Part shown: positions 23,091 through 34,034 of the stretch, one piece after another
Layout of the letters: each line of letters opens with the position of its first letter
Position numbering within the stretch: position 1 is the first letter of the stretch
Source of the DNA: Dryococelus australis
Lineage: Eukaryota > Arthropoda > Insecta > Phasmatodea > Phasmatidae
NCBI GenBank assembly: GCA_029891345.1
Contig: CM056994.1
Span: 224,515,991-224,579,990 of the forward strand
Direction of reading: 5' to 3'
Length of the DNA stretch: 64,000 nucleotides
Program-made: the position numbers and the translations under genes
The notes under the pieces: generated by a model
Seen by the model: the letters and a program-made list of their open reading frames with translations, nothing else
The model's database searches: none
What the model was told of the DNA's origin: nothing

Positions 23091-23400
23091 ATGCATTTGT
23101 GCGGCAACAGCTAACTTTGGTAGTTAAGTCCGAAACAGACACTGTATCATGGTACCTAGACGCAGGTGCAAGCGATCACGTATCAAATAAATATGAATGG
23201 TTTATATATTATGTAAGTTTTTATTCAAAACTTACAGTACATATTGTCAATGGTGAGAGTATTTACGCAGTCGGCAAGAGAGACATATACATCTTATCCT
23301 TTGATGGGCGTGGGTGGACTGAAAGACATCTATCGAATGTATTACATGTGCCAAAAAAAAATACAACCTCTTTTAAGTAGGAGCTGCATTCGACAAAGCT
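23091..23400 (+). pseudogene. Copia protease remnant
   Basis: The frame at 23039-23380 contains WYLDAGASDHVSNK, the active-site strand of copia-type aspartic protease. The usual DSGAS/DTGAS reads DAGAS here, so the catalytic aspartate is kept but the next hydroxyl residue is lost. A conserved L.NVLHVPK word follows about 60 residues later. A frameshift in an A-run near 23.36 kb ends the frame. Confidence 0.75.
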
Positions 23401-24311
23401 TGAATCAAGCAGCATCATCTGCAAATTGTTGAAAAATGGATCTGTTGTTGCAGTGGGAGAAAGGAAGAATAAGTTATATCAAATGCAATTCACAGTTCTG
23501 AAACCAGAAGTCGAGAAAAAGGCTCATTTCACTTCAGAAGAAACATTACAAACTTGGCATGAGAAATTAGCTCACCAGAATGTCAACCATGTTAGATCTT
23601 TCCTAAAAGCAAAGCAAAATGAAATTCAGAATCAGTGGATTTTATTGCGAATCTTGTATCTTGAGAAAAATGCATAAATGGCCTTTTCCAAACTCCAACT
23701 CGAAAAGTTCAAGAACTGGTGAAATTATTCGTGCTGCTTTGTGTGAACAATTAATTGGTGGATCATGGTTTTTTCTCATGCTGAAGGATGATTTTTCTCA
23801 TTGGAAGACAATTTATTTTCTGAAAGGAAGATTTGAAGTTGCAACAAATCTTGAAGATTTCTTTAAGAAAAGTTCTGAACACCTAAAGAGGGGTATACAA
23901 ATTCTATGCACAGATAATGGACTAGAATTTGTGAATTGAGAAGTAAACAGCCTAACGCAGCGCCACTGCAGCATACACACCGCAGCAAAATGGTGCAGCT
24001 TGAAGCTGTAAAATACCGCAGTTAATACCTTGAACAAAACTAGAACTATTGGTATAAAAAGAAAGACACCACAGGAGTTATGGAAATTAAAGGATTCCAA
24101 CATTTTGGAACTCAAGAATAGATCTTCGTTCATATACCAAAGGAAAAGAGAAGCAAATGTAGATCCAAAAGCTGAAAAGGGTTATTTTATCTGCTACGAC
24201 AATGATGTGAAGGGAAACATGGTCTGGTTTCCGAGTGATGTTCAAATAAAAATTTGTAGGGATGTAACATTTATAAATCGCTTTTATATCACAAGCAACA
24301 TGCTAAGTTAA
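23401..24311 (+). pseudogene. Copia integrase remnant
   Basis: The zinc-binding part is seen as WHEKLAHQNVNHVRSFLK (23.55-23.61 kb) and then CESCILRKMHK after a frameshift. The catalytic core shows LKDDFSHWKTIYF and, later, CTDNGLEFVN (two aspartates kept). A YTPQQNGAA word near 23.98 kb is followed by an extra base and a stop exactly where the third catalytic residue, glutamate, is expected. The C-terminal part with KRKTPQELW lies at 24030-24311 and ends in the word VTFINR. Integrase inserts the element DNA; this copy cannot. Confidence 0.8.
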
Positions 24312-24401
24312 AAATGATAAAACAGTTTAAATTAAATTACCAGTTCTTTCCAAGTTAAAATTATCCAAGCTGAAGTTGAGATTATCCACAAAGAAGATAA
24401 A

Positions 24402-25290
24402 ATGCAAGGAAGTGTAAAGAGTACATACAATTTCCACAGTCGAGACAATCTAAAACGGGCAGCAAAATATTCTAATTTGGCTGAAAGAACAGCTATTCTC
24501 ACTGTATTTTTCAAACCCAATACTTATGAAGGGGCTATGAATTGCGAAGAAGCAAACTATTGGGAAAATGTAATGGACAAAGAAATGGAATCTCTTAAAA
24601 AGAACAAAACTTGGACACTGGTTCATCATCTCGTGGACAAAGATATTATAGACGGTAAATCGATGTAAAAAATCAAACAAAATACTGACCGGAGTGTTAA
24701 TCTATACAAAGCAAGGTTGGGGGCTTGAGGTTTTAAACAGAAACTTAGTGTTTATTACCATTAAACATTTAGCTCTGTGGTCCGTTTCGATTCCATATAG
24801 CAATTATAGCTATAGCAGCATCTGAAGGAATGAAACTTAACCGGTTTGACGTCAAAACATCCTTTTTATATGGTGACGTAGAAGGATCCATTTATATGGA
24901 GGAACCTAAAGGTTACGTAGATCGAATGAACAGAGTTTGCCAATTAAACAAAAGTTTCTACTGTCTAAAACAGGCATCAAGATGTTGGAATCGTCACTTT
25001 AAGGAAGTATTAAAGAAATTTCATTTGAGTGAAACAGATGCTGATCCATGTGTCTTTACAAATTCAGATCAGGATCTGCAAATTATTCTTGCTATCTACA
25101 TTGATGATGGGCTGATATCATGTACAGAACCAGGAATGGCTGATACTCTACTTATGGAGCTACAAAAGGAATTCAATGTGAAGCTAAATGTCATTTTGGT
25201 TTGCAAATTGAACAATTTGCAGAAGGTTCAAGATTCTTTAATCAAGTATTGTATGGAAGTAAAATATTATGCAGATTCAACATAGATCAA
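24402..25290 (+). pseudogene. Copia reverse transcriptase remnant
   Basis: A first frame (24402-24668) gives EEANYWENVMDKEMESLKKN and TWTLV, the start of copia RT. After about 170 bp with stops, the frame at 24830-25285 gives RFDVKTSFLYGDVEGSIYME, then SFYCLKQASRCWN, then AIYIDDGLIS with the catalytic YIDD intact. It is the best-preserved part of the element (152 codons). The whole domain is still broken by the gap in the fingers region. Confidence 0.85.
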
Positions 25291-25665
25291 GCAAACCCAG
25301 TTTCCATCCTAGCAGACAAACATCACCAAATGTGCACTGCATTGCACCCAAATGGAGAAAACCCAACTACCATTTAATCATATTGTGAAGCGGTTGGTAG
25401 CTTAATGTACTTGTAAGTGGATACAAGACCTGATATCACTTTTGCAGTTAACTCTGCTGGGCAATACTTTGAAAACCCCATGAAGATTCATTGGAATGCT
25501 GTGAAGAGAACTTGTAATACTACTTAAAAGGAACTTTGAACTGCGTTTCAAAGCCAATCAGTCAATACAACTCTTTGCATTTAGTGATGCAGATTTGCAG
25601 ATGATTTTGAAGAAGTAGATTACTTCAACATTGGCAGCCTTCAATGGTAGGAAATTTTGTAATGT
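25291..25665 (+). pseudogene. Copia RNase H remnant
   Basis: In several frames the plus strand gives EAVGSLMYL, TRPDITFAVN and FAFSDAD, the conserved run from the RT end into the RNase H of copia elements. Stops interrupt every segment. Similarity ends near 25.66 kb. Confidence 0.65.
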
Positions 25666-26324
25666 CATACATGTGGCACGTAGATATATTTAGAGTTCTC
25701 CAAATAATTACAGTTAATTACAATTATTCTAAAATTAATTAGAAATTGGACTCTCTACTTTAAAGTCATTAAAATAAATGAGGTATTACAAATGTACTGT
25801 TCAAATGCCACTAAGTCAAATCTGGACATGCATACTTATACTTAATTACATTCATAACAGCGGTTAAAAACCCTCTTAAATTATAAACAAATATTAATTC
25901 AGGATACAATAGAGTGGTTGGGTAAAAAATAAAACTGAATATTAAATCATATTTGCTTATATGTTGTCTTCGCGATGAAGGAATATTCTGGATCTTCGAG
26001 TAGTTGTGCTAGTGTATTGAAGCCCACCAAATGATAATGTCTTTCACTGTCCTTTTGTATAACTGTATGATTTAAAACTGGAAAAAATATACCAGTAATT
26101 ACACCTTATTTGTCAGCCATTACATGCTAAATAACCAACTACATTTCTAGTATGCAGTTGAAAAGTTCAATAAAATCAGTATGACAATAATGCTTCATCC
26201 CTTATCTTTATTAACAAATGGAATTACATTTTCAGTTTATGTTACAACAGATTAGACAGCCTATTTTCTTGTAGTTTAAAAATAAACATTTTTTTAAGAC
26301 GAGTTGAAAAGATACTGGGAATCC
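25666..26324. other. AT-rich non-coding stretch
   Basis: Nothing recognised. If the copia 3' LTR survives it should lie here, but no match to the sequence before 22.62 kb was seen. Confidence 0.5.
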
Positions 26325-26343
26325 CCCCCCCCCCCCCCCCCCC
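26325..26343 (+). repeat. Poly-C tract
   Basis: Nineteen consecutive C residues in an AT-rich setting. A second poly-C run of about 12 lies near 26561-26572. Confidence 0.9.
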
Positions 26344-26833
26344 TTCCCTTTTACACCAATCATTTGAAATTCTAATCAATTTGCAATATTGAAAAATGGT
26401 ATTTAGTGTTCTTTTATAATATGTAACAATCACGGAGTATGAGTCCTTATCACTATGTGTCTTGCTGTGCTAGTCTGTTATTTGTCATCTGATCACACAC
26501 ACTGTAATGACCATTTTGCAGTAGAGGGGATTAGTGGGAGAGCAGGTAGCAGCAGTTATCCCCCCCCCCCCCTCTTACATACCTATGCTCATTTCAAGAG
26601 CCAACTGTTTGTGGTACGACACCTACAGACAAACTGGCACCATAACTGCTTTGAAGCTGCTCCTACCTAGTGACAGATAGCTGAACTACTTGCAGCTATA
26701 TCTGGACATTTGCTGGTATTGCTGCCTGCTCCTAACTAGCGTTCCACCTTAACTCGTTATTCATGAACATTTTCTTTTTGCACTTAGAAGGTATTTTTCA
26801 TAATTTTTGTAACTTTTTTTTTTACCTTATAAG

Positions 26834-26990
26834 GATGGCCATCGATGGTCAATAGTATCAAAACCTCAATGTTTTTTGTATTGATGGTCATTGTTTTTTC
26901 ATTGATGGTGAACTAAACGATACTATTGGCCATCAATAATTATGTATATGATAGTATCAAACATTGATAGCTTGACACAGATGCATCAAT
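26834..26990. repeat. Short inverted repeat with GATGG(C/T)CAATAGTATC arms
   Basis: GATGGTCAATAGTATC near 26845 is matched on the other strand by GATGGCCAATAGTATC (about 26920-26935), 15 of 16 bases. Related CATCGATGG, TTGATGGTCATTG and GATAGTATCAAAC words surround it. This could be the core of a small MITE; no coding content. Confidence 0.5.
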
Positions 26991-27850
26991 AGTTTGTGAT
27001 CGCCTAGCTCTGCCTGGCGGGAGAGTGGTGGATAACAGCTCTTTTGTCTACACAAATATCATACCATGTATTTGGTCTACTGCAGGTATTTATCCGAGTA
27101 ATAATAAACTATTGTTATATAGTGTGGGTTAATTTTTAAAGGGCTGCCTGGTTGGACAGTGGACATGCCCACCAAAATTCCTTTTTTCATTCTCTTATTT
27201 ACATTTCACTGTTGCAGCGTGAATGTCAAATGCAGATAAATACGGTTTCATTTCAAATTTATTATTGATATCACTTCCAGTAGTTTTTAGTTTGGCCTTT
27301 AATCTATATTATGTTGTAAAACAAAATCCCGAAAAGAAAGTCAGGTTCTTTGATGCACGAAATACAACATTTCACATTTTCGATGCCTCCAGAGCACAAC
27401 ACCATGTCAATGAAAATGACTGTTATAAAGATTTAAGTTTCATTGGCAGATGCATTATGCAGCTCAGTAATTATAAATAATCACATATTTTTCTGGAAAT
27501 GGCAAAACATTTCTGAGAACTCCATTTCTAAACTTAAAGATTATGTTGAAACGTTACATATATGCATGTGTGTAATATGTTATATATATTTTTTTACTTT
27601 AACGGAGGAAGCTGAAGCACTTTTTATTCATCTGGAATAATAAATTTTTACTTGCTTATGGTAGAGACATTAAAATTTTTTGTCACCAGATGTTTATTAA
27701 AAAACCAATTTTATTATTACATTTATCTATCCCCACATTTCCTTGTTTTTCATAATCCTTCACACTATCATTTTACCTGCATTTTTACGACACTATTTAC
27801 TTAGGAAGTTGTGTACAAACACGTCATATCCTGCCTTGTTACAATATTTT
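26991..27850. other. AT-rich stretch with one unassigned 85-residue frame
   Basis: The plus-strand frame 27223-27480 begins with a hydrophobic segment (residues about 10-32) and has a less AT-biased amino-acid make-up than chance frames nearby. It matches no family I know, and its start context is weak. I treat it as most likely non-coding. Confidence 0.4.
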
Positions 27851-30425
27851 GACGCAGTCGGGTGAGACTCGAGATGAACGGTAACACAATAAACTTACAG
27901 TAGGTGGGCGCCAGTGGTGTTTCCCAGTCACTGCACTGTTGAGACTTAGTGTTCTCAGGGATGCTGTGGGTTCTGTGTGTCCATCTCACCTGAGCATACT
28001 TACAAAACACTTTGCATTACTAAACAACTTTAATAAACTTGAATCAGTGATAAAACTGGGCGAGAGGTTGCTGCCACTACAAAAGAAATACTTAGAGCAC
28101 TGTGTATTTGCTTTTATTGTGTTAACCATACAAGATCATCCCAACACTACTCTTATGAAAGACTCGGACGTGTCTAGCTAACTCTGTTCGGGTGCTCCCC
28201 AGCCCGCAATTAATCTAGCATGCTCTTAGATGGATGACTTCTTTGTGGTGTTAGAAAACACAATCTCTGCAAGGGAAGGGGTCAACAGCCGCTAGGGTAG
28301 ACTGATGATTTTCCCTGAAGAAGATAGGGCGCAGGGAATAATGAAATGAAACAGAATGAACAAATTGCACAAACACGTGTGATTATTTAGCATCACTAAC
28401 GCGGACTCGTCTTGCCGCACCTGGTTAGTGAGGTGACAGCAGATACACATAGCCGGCTAGGACGGAAATAATATCACCTTACCCTTTACATAAATTACAT
28501 AAACACTCTTGACATATGATGGGACACGGCATGAGTGGTCACAATAAACACACAGATGCGTGAAAGCAACTTAAATGGCACGGATGCCGCTGGATATGCT
28601 TTGTAGCGGATCACGTGGTGCAGATGAATTCTAAGTATTCCTCCGTAAAAACAGCAAATTCTGTCCAGATAAATTTTTATTTCTGTTGAGAAATTTATTC
28701 TTTTGCAGATTTAATTGGTTTTGAGCTTGTAACACACCGGATAGTAAGAAAATCAAACATTGAAATGACAGCGTGGTCAAACATACAAACCATCAATTAC
28801 CTGAAAAATTATATGAAACCCTGAATACAAATTTCATACAACCCTGAAATATACTACGGCACACATGATTTTACACAAATAAACCCTTAAAGCGCATGAC
28901 TGGCGTGGACATTGACTTTGTGGCTGTTAACCATGTGGTCGCAAGTGATGTGGCCATAAAACAATTAATCATGAAAATTACCCTGGAATACATACATGAA
29001 AATAAAGCCCTTAAAATTGCATGCTGCAATAATAAAGAAATTAGACTGAAATGCCTTTAACATAGGCGGATGGTGCCTGATTCAAGTTTCGTGGCCTCTC
29101 TGACATCTTTCTCCTCCTCCTCCATTAAGTTAAAAATGGTTAACCGGTAAACTAAATTAACTATGGAAATCTAAATCAGTGAACAAAACTTGTAGTGCGC
29201 ACGTGACAGTGTCTTACCTCGCCAGCTCTCCTCGACAGACTGTCCAGATACAAGCATCACACAGACCTACCATGGCCGCCTACGGGGTTCACATAAGCGG
29301 AAATGCTATGCACGCTGAGTAAAATATTTGATATAGAAAAAAATGGCACAAATTAAATTCAGTATTTTATGGCAACATCACGTATAACCACGTGGCCGAC
29401 CAACCCCAAGTCTTTGTATACACCATCATTGCGATTGAGAGCTTATTTATGTAACATCGTATGTGCAATAATTTGTTTCAGGGTTCCATGTCAATTTTAT
29501 TCAGGGTTCAATGTATTTTTCACGAAAAATTGATACTTTTTGTACTTGGTCATGCGGTCACATTGTTTGATTTTACCGCCATCAGGCATGGTACAAGCCT
29601 GTAACCACTTTAATCGTAAAGAGAATCATTTTCTCAGCAGGAATAATATTTTGCCTGAATTTAGTTTGCCGTTTCCACGCTGAATTATTGCAATTTCACC
29701 TGCACCACGTGGTCCACTATGTACTTCATCCAGCGGCATTCACGCCATCTAAGCTTGTTTTCTCACATGTGTTTGTTTATTGTGAATATTCATCTCGTGC
29801 CCCATCTTATTTCATGTATCATTCAGGGGTTTATGTAATTTTGTAATTAGTGTATGGTGCAATTATTCCCGTCCTAGCCGGCTCTGTGTATAGGCCGACA
29901 CAACACTACTCACGTGCTGGTGGGCGAGCCCTGATGAGTTTTCATTAGTGATGCCGAGTAATCACAGGTGTTAATATGTATCAAGGGTTTCATTTGTAAT
30001 TCATAGTGTCCTGACTTCAAGGAAAAACCGTCACTCCACCCTAGCTGCTGTCGGCCCTCTTCCCTTGTGAAGACTGTGCTTTCACGCACCTCGGTGAGAT
30101 CATCCATCTAGGCGTGCGCTAGAGTATTTGCGGACTGGGGAGCACCCAAGCAGAATTGGCTAGTCATGACCGAGATAATCAGACTTTCATTGGCATGTTG
30201 ATGTGTATGCATAATAACAATAAAAGCAAGTTTACAGTGTAGTAAAATGTTTAGTATTGCCTACGTGTTTGTAAGTACGCATGGGTGAGACAGACACACA
30301 GAACCCACAGCATTCCTGAGAACCCTGAGTCTCAATAGTGCAGTGATTGGGAAGCATCACTGGCACCCAAATTACCAGTAAATGATTGTGTCATCGTTCG
30401 TTTCGTGTCTCACCCGACGGCATCA
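27851..30425. mobile_element. Giant imperfect palindrome (foldback-like element), about 2.57 kb
   Basis: The left part read forward matches the right part read in reverse complement over nearly its whole length, with the centre near 29.15-29.17 kb. Matching blocks, left against right, include GTCGGGTGAGAC (27860/30418), TGCTGTGGGTTCTGTGTGT-like (27962/30312), GGGTGCTCCCCAG (28190/30150), GCCGGCTAGGACGG (28452/29882) and CACGTGGTGCA (28612/29711). Arms are about 1.2-1.3 kb each, by eye roughly 70% alike with small indels; the innermost 100-200 bp is the least symmetric. There is no transposase-like frame. A 5-bp CAATA occurs just outside both ends and might be a target duplication, but this is weak. 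It could be a foldback element or two head-to-head copies of one repeat. Confidence 0.75.
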
Positions 30426-31009
30426 ATACTACATACATTTTGATGTAGACTAGCACTTTCATATCCTGGACTCTTATTAAGAGTATTTGACAATCTTGGA
30501 TTATATCCAGTTTGAGTAAATGACTGAGATTTACTTTTTTTTTTCCCCTACATAGACTTACATACTAGTTTTTTAAACAAATATTTTCCTAACTAGCTTT
30601 TACTCGTTGCTGCATGTGCGTGTTTATAGGGATAAATAATGAATTTTTTGTGACACTAAGCCTCGCCGCGTTACATAATTGCAGTGCATCTAAATTTCCC
30701 ATAAGCATGACTGGAACGCCAAATTTTAATTTGAGCTTATGTGAGGGAACACATGACAACTGTACTGAATTAAGGAACACTACAGTATATGTGTTGCTCT
30801 GTTCTGTGTCCATGAATGTGTTTACTGACAAATACTCTGTTATTTCTCCAAATCTCAGAAATATTTTTGTTAACGATGTAATCTAGCCCATGTCATTTCC
30901 CAGCCCACTAACTAACTCTGTGCAAAAAATATGATGATTTGTCTCTCTGTAATTCCGTCTGTACTTTTTCAAATTACAATAAAAATTTTCCTGGAAGACT
31001 GAGATATTT
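30426..31009. other. AT-rich non-coding stretch
   Basis: No gene recognised. Overlapping frames at 30589-30831 (minus) and 30614-30886 (plus) have no domain. Confidence 0.5.
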
Positions 31010-31560
31010 TCCCGGTGTAAAAAGTAGCCAATGCCACTCTACAGCCCTCCAATTGTCTCTGTGTGAAAAATCTTATCAATCCTCCACTTGATATAGTTCT
31101 ATTCACTGAGCCACTGCGGCCCACCTTGGAATCGCTCTATCAACTGAGCCACTGTGGCCCCATTTGATAGAGTTCTATCCACTAAGCCACTGCGACCCCA
31201 CTTGGACTCATTCTACACTGAGCCACTGCGGCCGCACTTGGGATCTCTATCCACTGGGTTACTAAGGCTCCATTTGATGTATATCTATCCACTTGGCCAC
31301 TGTGGCCCCACTCTCCGGCTCTCCAACTATCTCTGTGCAATAAATCACATTGATCCATTGCTCCGTTTTGACGTGAAAGAAGGACAAACAAACACTCTTT
31401 TGCATTAATTACAGTAAGAATTTTTCTGAAGGAAATGATATATTTTCACGGGATAAAAAGTAGCCTATGTCACACTTCAGTCATGTTGATCCGTTGTTCT
31501 GTTTTGACGTGAAAGAAGTACAAACACACACGTTCCCATTTATATAGTAAATTATATTAA
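31010..31560 (+). repeat. Interspersed repeat with the 38-bp minisatellite (copy 2)
   Basis: About six units of 36-38 bp with the core ACTGAGCCACTGCGGCCCC run from 31095 to 31310, the same family as the array at 16.66-17.13 kb. On both sides lie copies of a block with AAAAAGTAGCC(A/T)ATG...CTCTGTG and, after the array, GTTTTGACGTGAAAGAAG.ACAAAC repeated at about 31366 and 31500. The second block is followed by TATATAGTAAATTATATTA. This is the general pattern of the 3' tail of RTE-like retroposons in insects, here carrying an internal minisatellite. Confidence 0.7.
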
Positions 31561-31571
31561 GGATTGAAGGT

Positions 31572-31652
31572 AATAGCATGTTGTCTATTATTAATATCAA
31601 TATAATAGCATGTTGTCTATTATTAATATCAATATTAATATTAATATCAATT
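31572..31652 (+). repeat. 32-bp tandem repeat plus (TTAATA)n
   Basis: AATAGCATGTTGTCTATTAT starts at 31572 and again at 31604. It is followed by a short ATTAATATCA/ATTAATATTA run. Confidence 0.8.
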
Positions 31653-31739
31653 TTACCATGGAAACTGCAAGTACTTTCGACATTGCAACTTTTCCCTTTG
31701 TTGTTAAAATTAATCCCTGTCTTGTGTAACAATCACGAG

Positions 31740-32796
31740 AAATATTAGATGGGTCGAAAAGCTGATATGATCAAACATATTACAAATTTTTTTAATGGTG
31801 CAGTTTGTATCCTTTATTTCTTTATTTACACAAGTCTCTTTTGATAAGTCATGTCTATAAGGGATACCACAAACCAGGACTATAGTATTTGTTATCTTTG
31901 CTAGTATTGACTTAAAACTTTGAACTACATTTTTTGCCTAGTTATGACAAATATTGTTTGCATCAGAAAATATAAATAATAAGTCATTTTTGTCCTTCTC
32001 AGAGGCTTTTTTACGTCTACAGAAGACATACACTCACTAAATTGAGCATTGGTTTTTACTACACAAATACAACTCATTTTAGGGGGAAGCTCATTTTTTA
32101 CTTTCAAAGCAAAGTCTCTACCATGACTATAGGAATACACTTTTATCATACTTTGGGTTGGACAATGTTTATCATTACTGTACTGGACCAAAGGTTTTAC
32201 CTTGGTATTCATATTTACCTTTTTGTGTTCTGTATGTGAAGATTCCCGCAAGTCAACAACATATTGTTTTCAACTTTGTTGAATTCTACATTCTCAATAT
32301 TATGAACAGTATATGTGGAGTTCCATTCTTCTTTTAAAATAAAAATAATATAAAAACATGTACCATAACATTGGTTGATAAGACAAACAAATTTCCTTAA
32401 ACTGTAATGAAGTTTGTCTCAGTTAGATATATTTTTTCAGCTATTACTTTATAATGCAATCATCATACCTGCACTATGTTCATTACAAAAGAGCATGCAA
32501 ATAAAATATTAAAAGTTTCTAAAACTATTAATGGCACACCTTAAGTTTACAGTCAAATACTTTGCTTTTATGTAATTGTCAACCACATTTTAAACTTAAA
32601 ATTACTTTTCATTCTATTATCATTTATATAATATATAAATATATGATATTTTAGAATAGCTAATTTTCTTCATGCCTTAACTTACGAAAACCCAAACATA
32701 CATTAATAGTAATCCATAACACATCACAGGAAAATATCACTCTTAGTAGCTACTTAAAATGAAACAACACTTACACATTGCAAAATGACAGTTCAT
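31740..32796. other. AT-rich non-coding stretch
   Basis: No domain, RNA gene or repeat recognised. The 108-residue minus frame at 31925-32251 has no known family. Confidence 0.55.
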
Positions 32797-32799
32797 GAG

Positions 32800-32831
<32 letters not shown>

Positions 32832-32851
32832 GAGGAGAGAGAGGAGGAGAG

Positions 32852-32889
<38 letters not shown>

Positions 32890-32924
32890 GAGAGGAGAGA
32901 GAGAGGAGAGAGAGAGAGAGAGGA

Positions 32925-33001
<77 letters not shown>

Positions 33002-33064
33002 GAGAGAGAGGAGAGAGGAGAGAGAGGAGAGAGAGAGAGAGGAGAGAGAGAGGAGAGAGGAGAG

Positions 33065-33146
<82 letters not shown>

Positions 33147-33157
33147 GAGGAGAGGAG

Positions 33158-33189
<32 letters not shown>
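32797..33189 (+). repeat. Long (GA)n/(GAGAG) purine tract
   Basis: About 390 bp made only of G and A on the plus strand, alternating GAGAGA with GGAGA interruptions. It produces long artificial Arg/Glu and Ser/Leu frames on both strands. Such polypurine mirror tracts can form triplex DNA. Confidence 0.97.
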
Positions 33190-33193
<4 letters not shown>

Positions 33194-33281
33194 TGTAGAA
33201 TTAAAAAGACAAAAGTACTGCAAAATATTACTCGAATGCTTTCCCAAACACTGAAACACATTATGGGTTGCAACAAAATTC

Positions 33282-33960
33282 TCAACAAAGAGCTTTAATG
33301 TCTATTTTGTCCACTATGTCTTGATAACAGGGCAATATCGCCAAATGGTTTAGTCTTTCCTGTGTCATAGCAGATCTCAAGTAAGATGTCCGCCACTTTA
33401 GAGGAAGAATGAACATTCTGCAGTTACAGAAGTGGCCGGAATCAAAGAAGTAAGCACAATATGTTAAGCACATAGAGAAGGAGTTCACTGGTTTCTTCGT
33501 GAATTAACATTATACCTTTATCAGCTTAATCCAAGGAATGTTTTGTAGGTATAAGTTGAGCCATGACAGATACTTGTGACTTAAATCGCGGAACATTTAT
33601 TTCATACATACTAAGAACATCTTCTGTAGCAAACCTCCATTCCTCAGGATCCATTAATAAGTCTTCCTCCAACATTCGAACTCTCTCAAATCCAGGCTGC
33701 TTGAAGCGTTCGAGTTCTCCGACAAGTATATTGAGGGTCTCGAAGTAGATCAATTTAAGCCTGCATTTAGGCATAGTGAAATTAAAGTTTTCTGAATATG
33801 CTGAGTACTTCAAGTTCTGTGGAATATTTCGTTTTCTGGGAAACGTGGGTGATTCCAGTTCATAGATGTTCATTTTGTCTTTTATTTCAGTGCACAATTC
33901 ATTGAACATTTCATCAGTCCTGCATTTCAGAAAATGTGCTTTTGTGGCTTAAACAGATTT
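33282..33960 (-). pseudogene. hAT transposase C-terminal fragment (ZMYM1-like)
   Basis: The minus-strand frame 33526-33909 (127 codons) has the pre-dimerisation region of ZMYM1-type hAT proteins, with MPKCRLKLIYFETLNILVGE-like leucine-rich helices. The next frame, 33282-33488, ends with WRTSYLRSAMTQERLNHLAI, the hAT dimerisation motif in which the R-S-x-M-x-Q-E-R-L word is diagnostic, followed by a stop. Catalytic domain and N-terminal zinc finger are absent. The two frames are separated by a frameshift and stop near 33.50 kb. The family is the same broad group as the copy at 58.0-60.5 kb. The GA tract begins about 90 bp after its 3' end. Confidence 0.75.
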
Positions 33961-34034
33961 AGCAGCCGAACTGCATGTCATAGATAGAGTCTGTTTTGTA
34001 CCACTCAGTTTTTCAGAAGGTCCGAAAACCGTGC

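Larger units (their letters stand above)
22463..25665 (+). mobile_element. Ty1/copia retrotransposon relic
   Basis: A copia-type primer-binding site is followed by gag with a zinc knuckle, protease, integrase, RT and RNase H, in the gag-PR-IN-RT-RH order that defines Ty1/copia. All parts lie on the plus strand but in shifting frames. The 5' LTR must end just before 22.62 kb, and a TATA-like TATTTATATAGG sits near 22.46 kb. No direct copy of that region was seen after 25.67 kb, so the 3' LTR is missing or too diverged to recognise by eye. The left border is therefore an estimate. Confidence 0.75.

Noticed and set aside
27223..27480. 85-codon frame with a hydrophobic N-terminus, considered as a small membrane protein
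   Set aside because: No family match, weak start context, no splice signals that fit; kept only as a note in the stretch annotation.
32743..33298. Long Arg/Glu- and Ser/Leu-rich reading frames on both strands (up to 181 codons)
   Set aside because: They are translations of the GA tract and have no other support.
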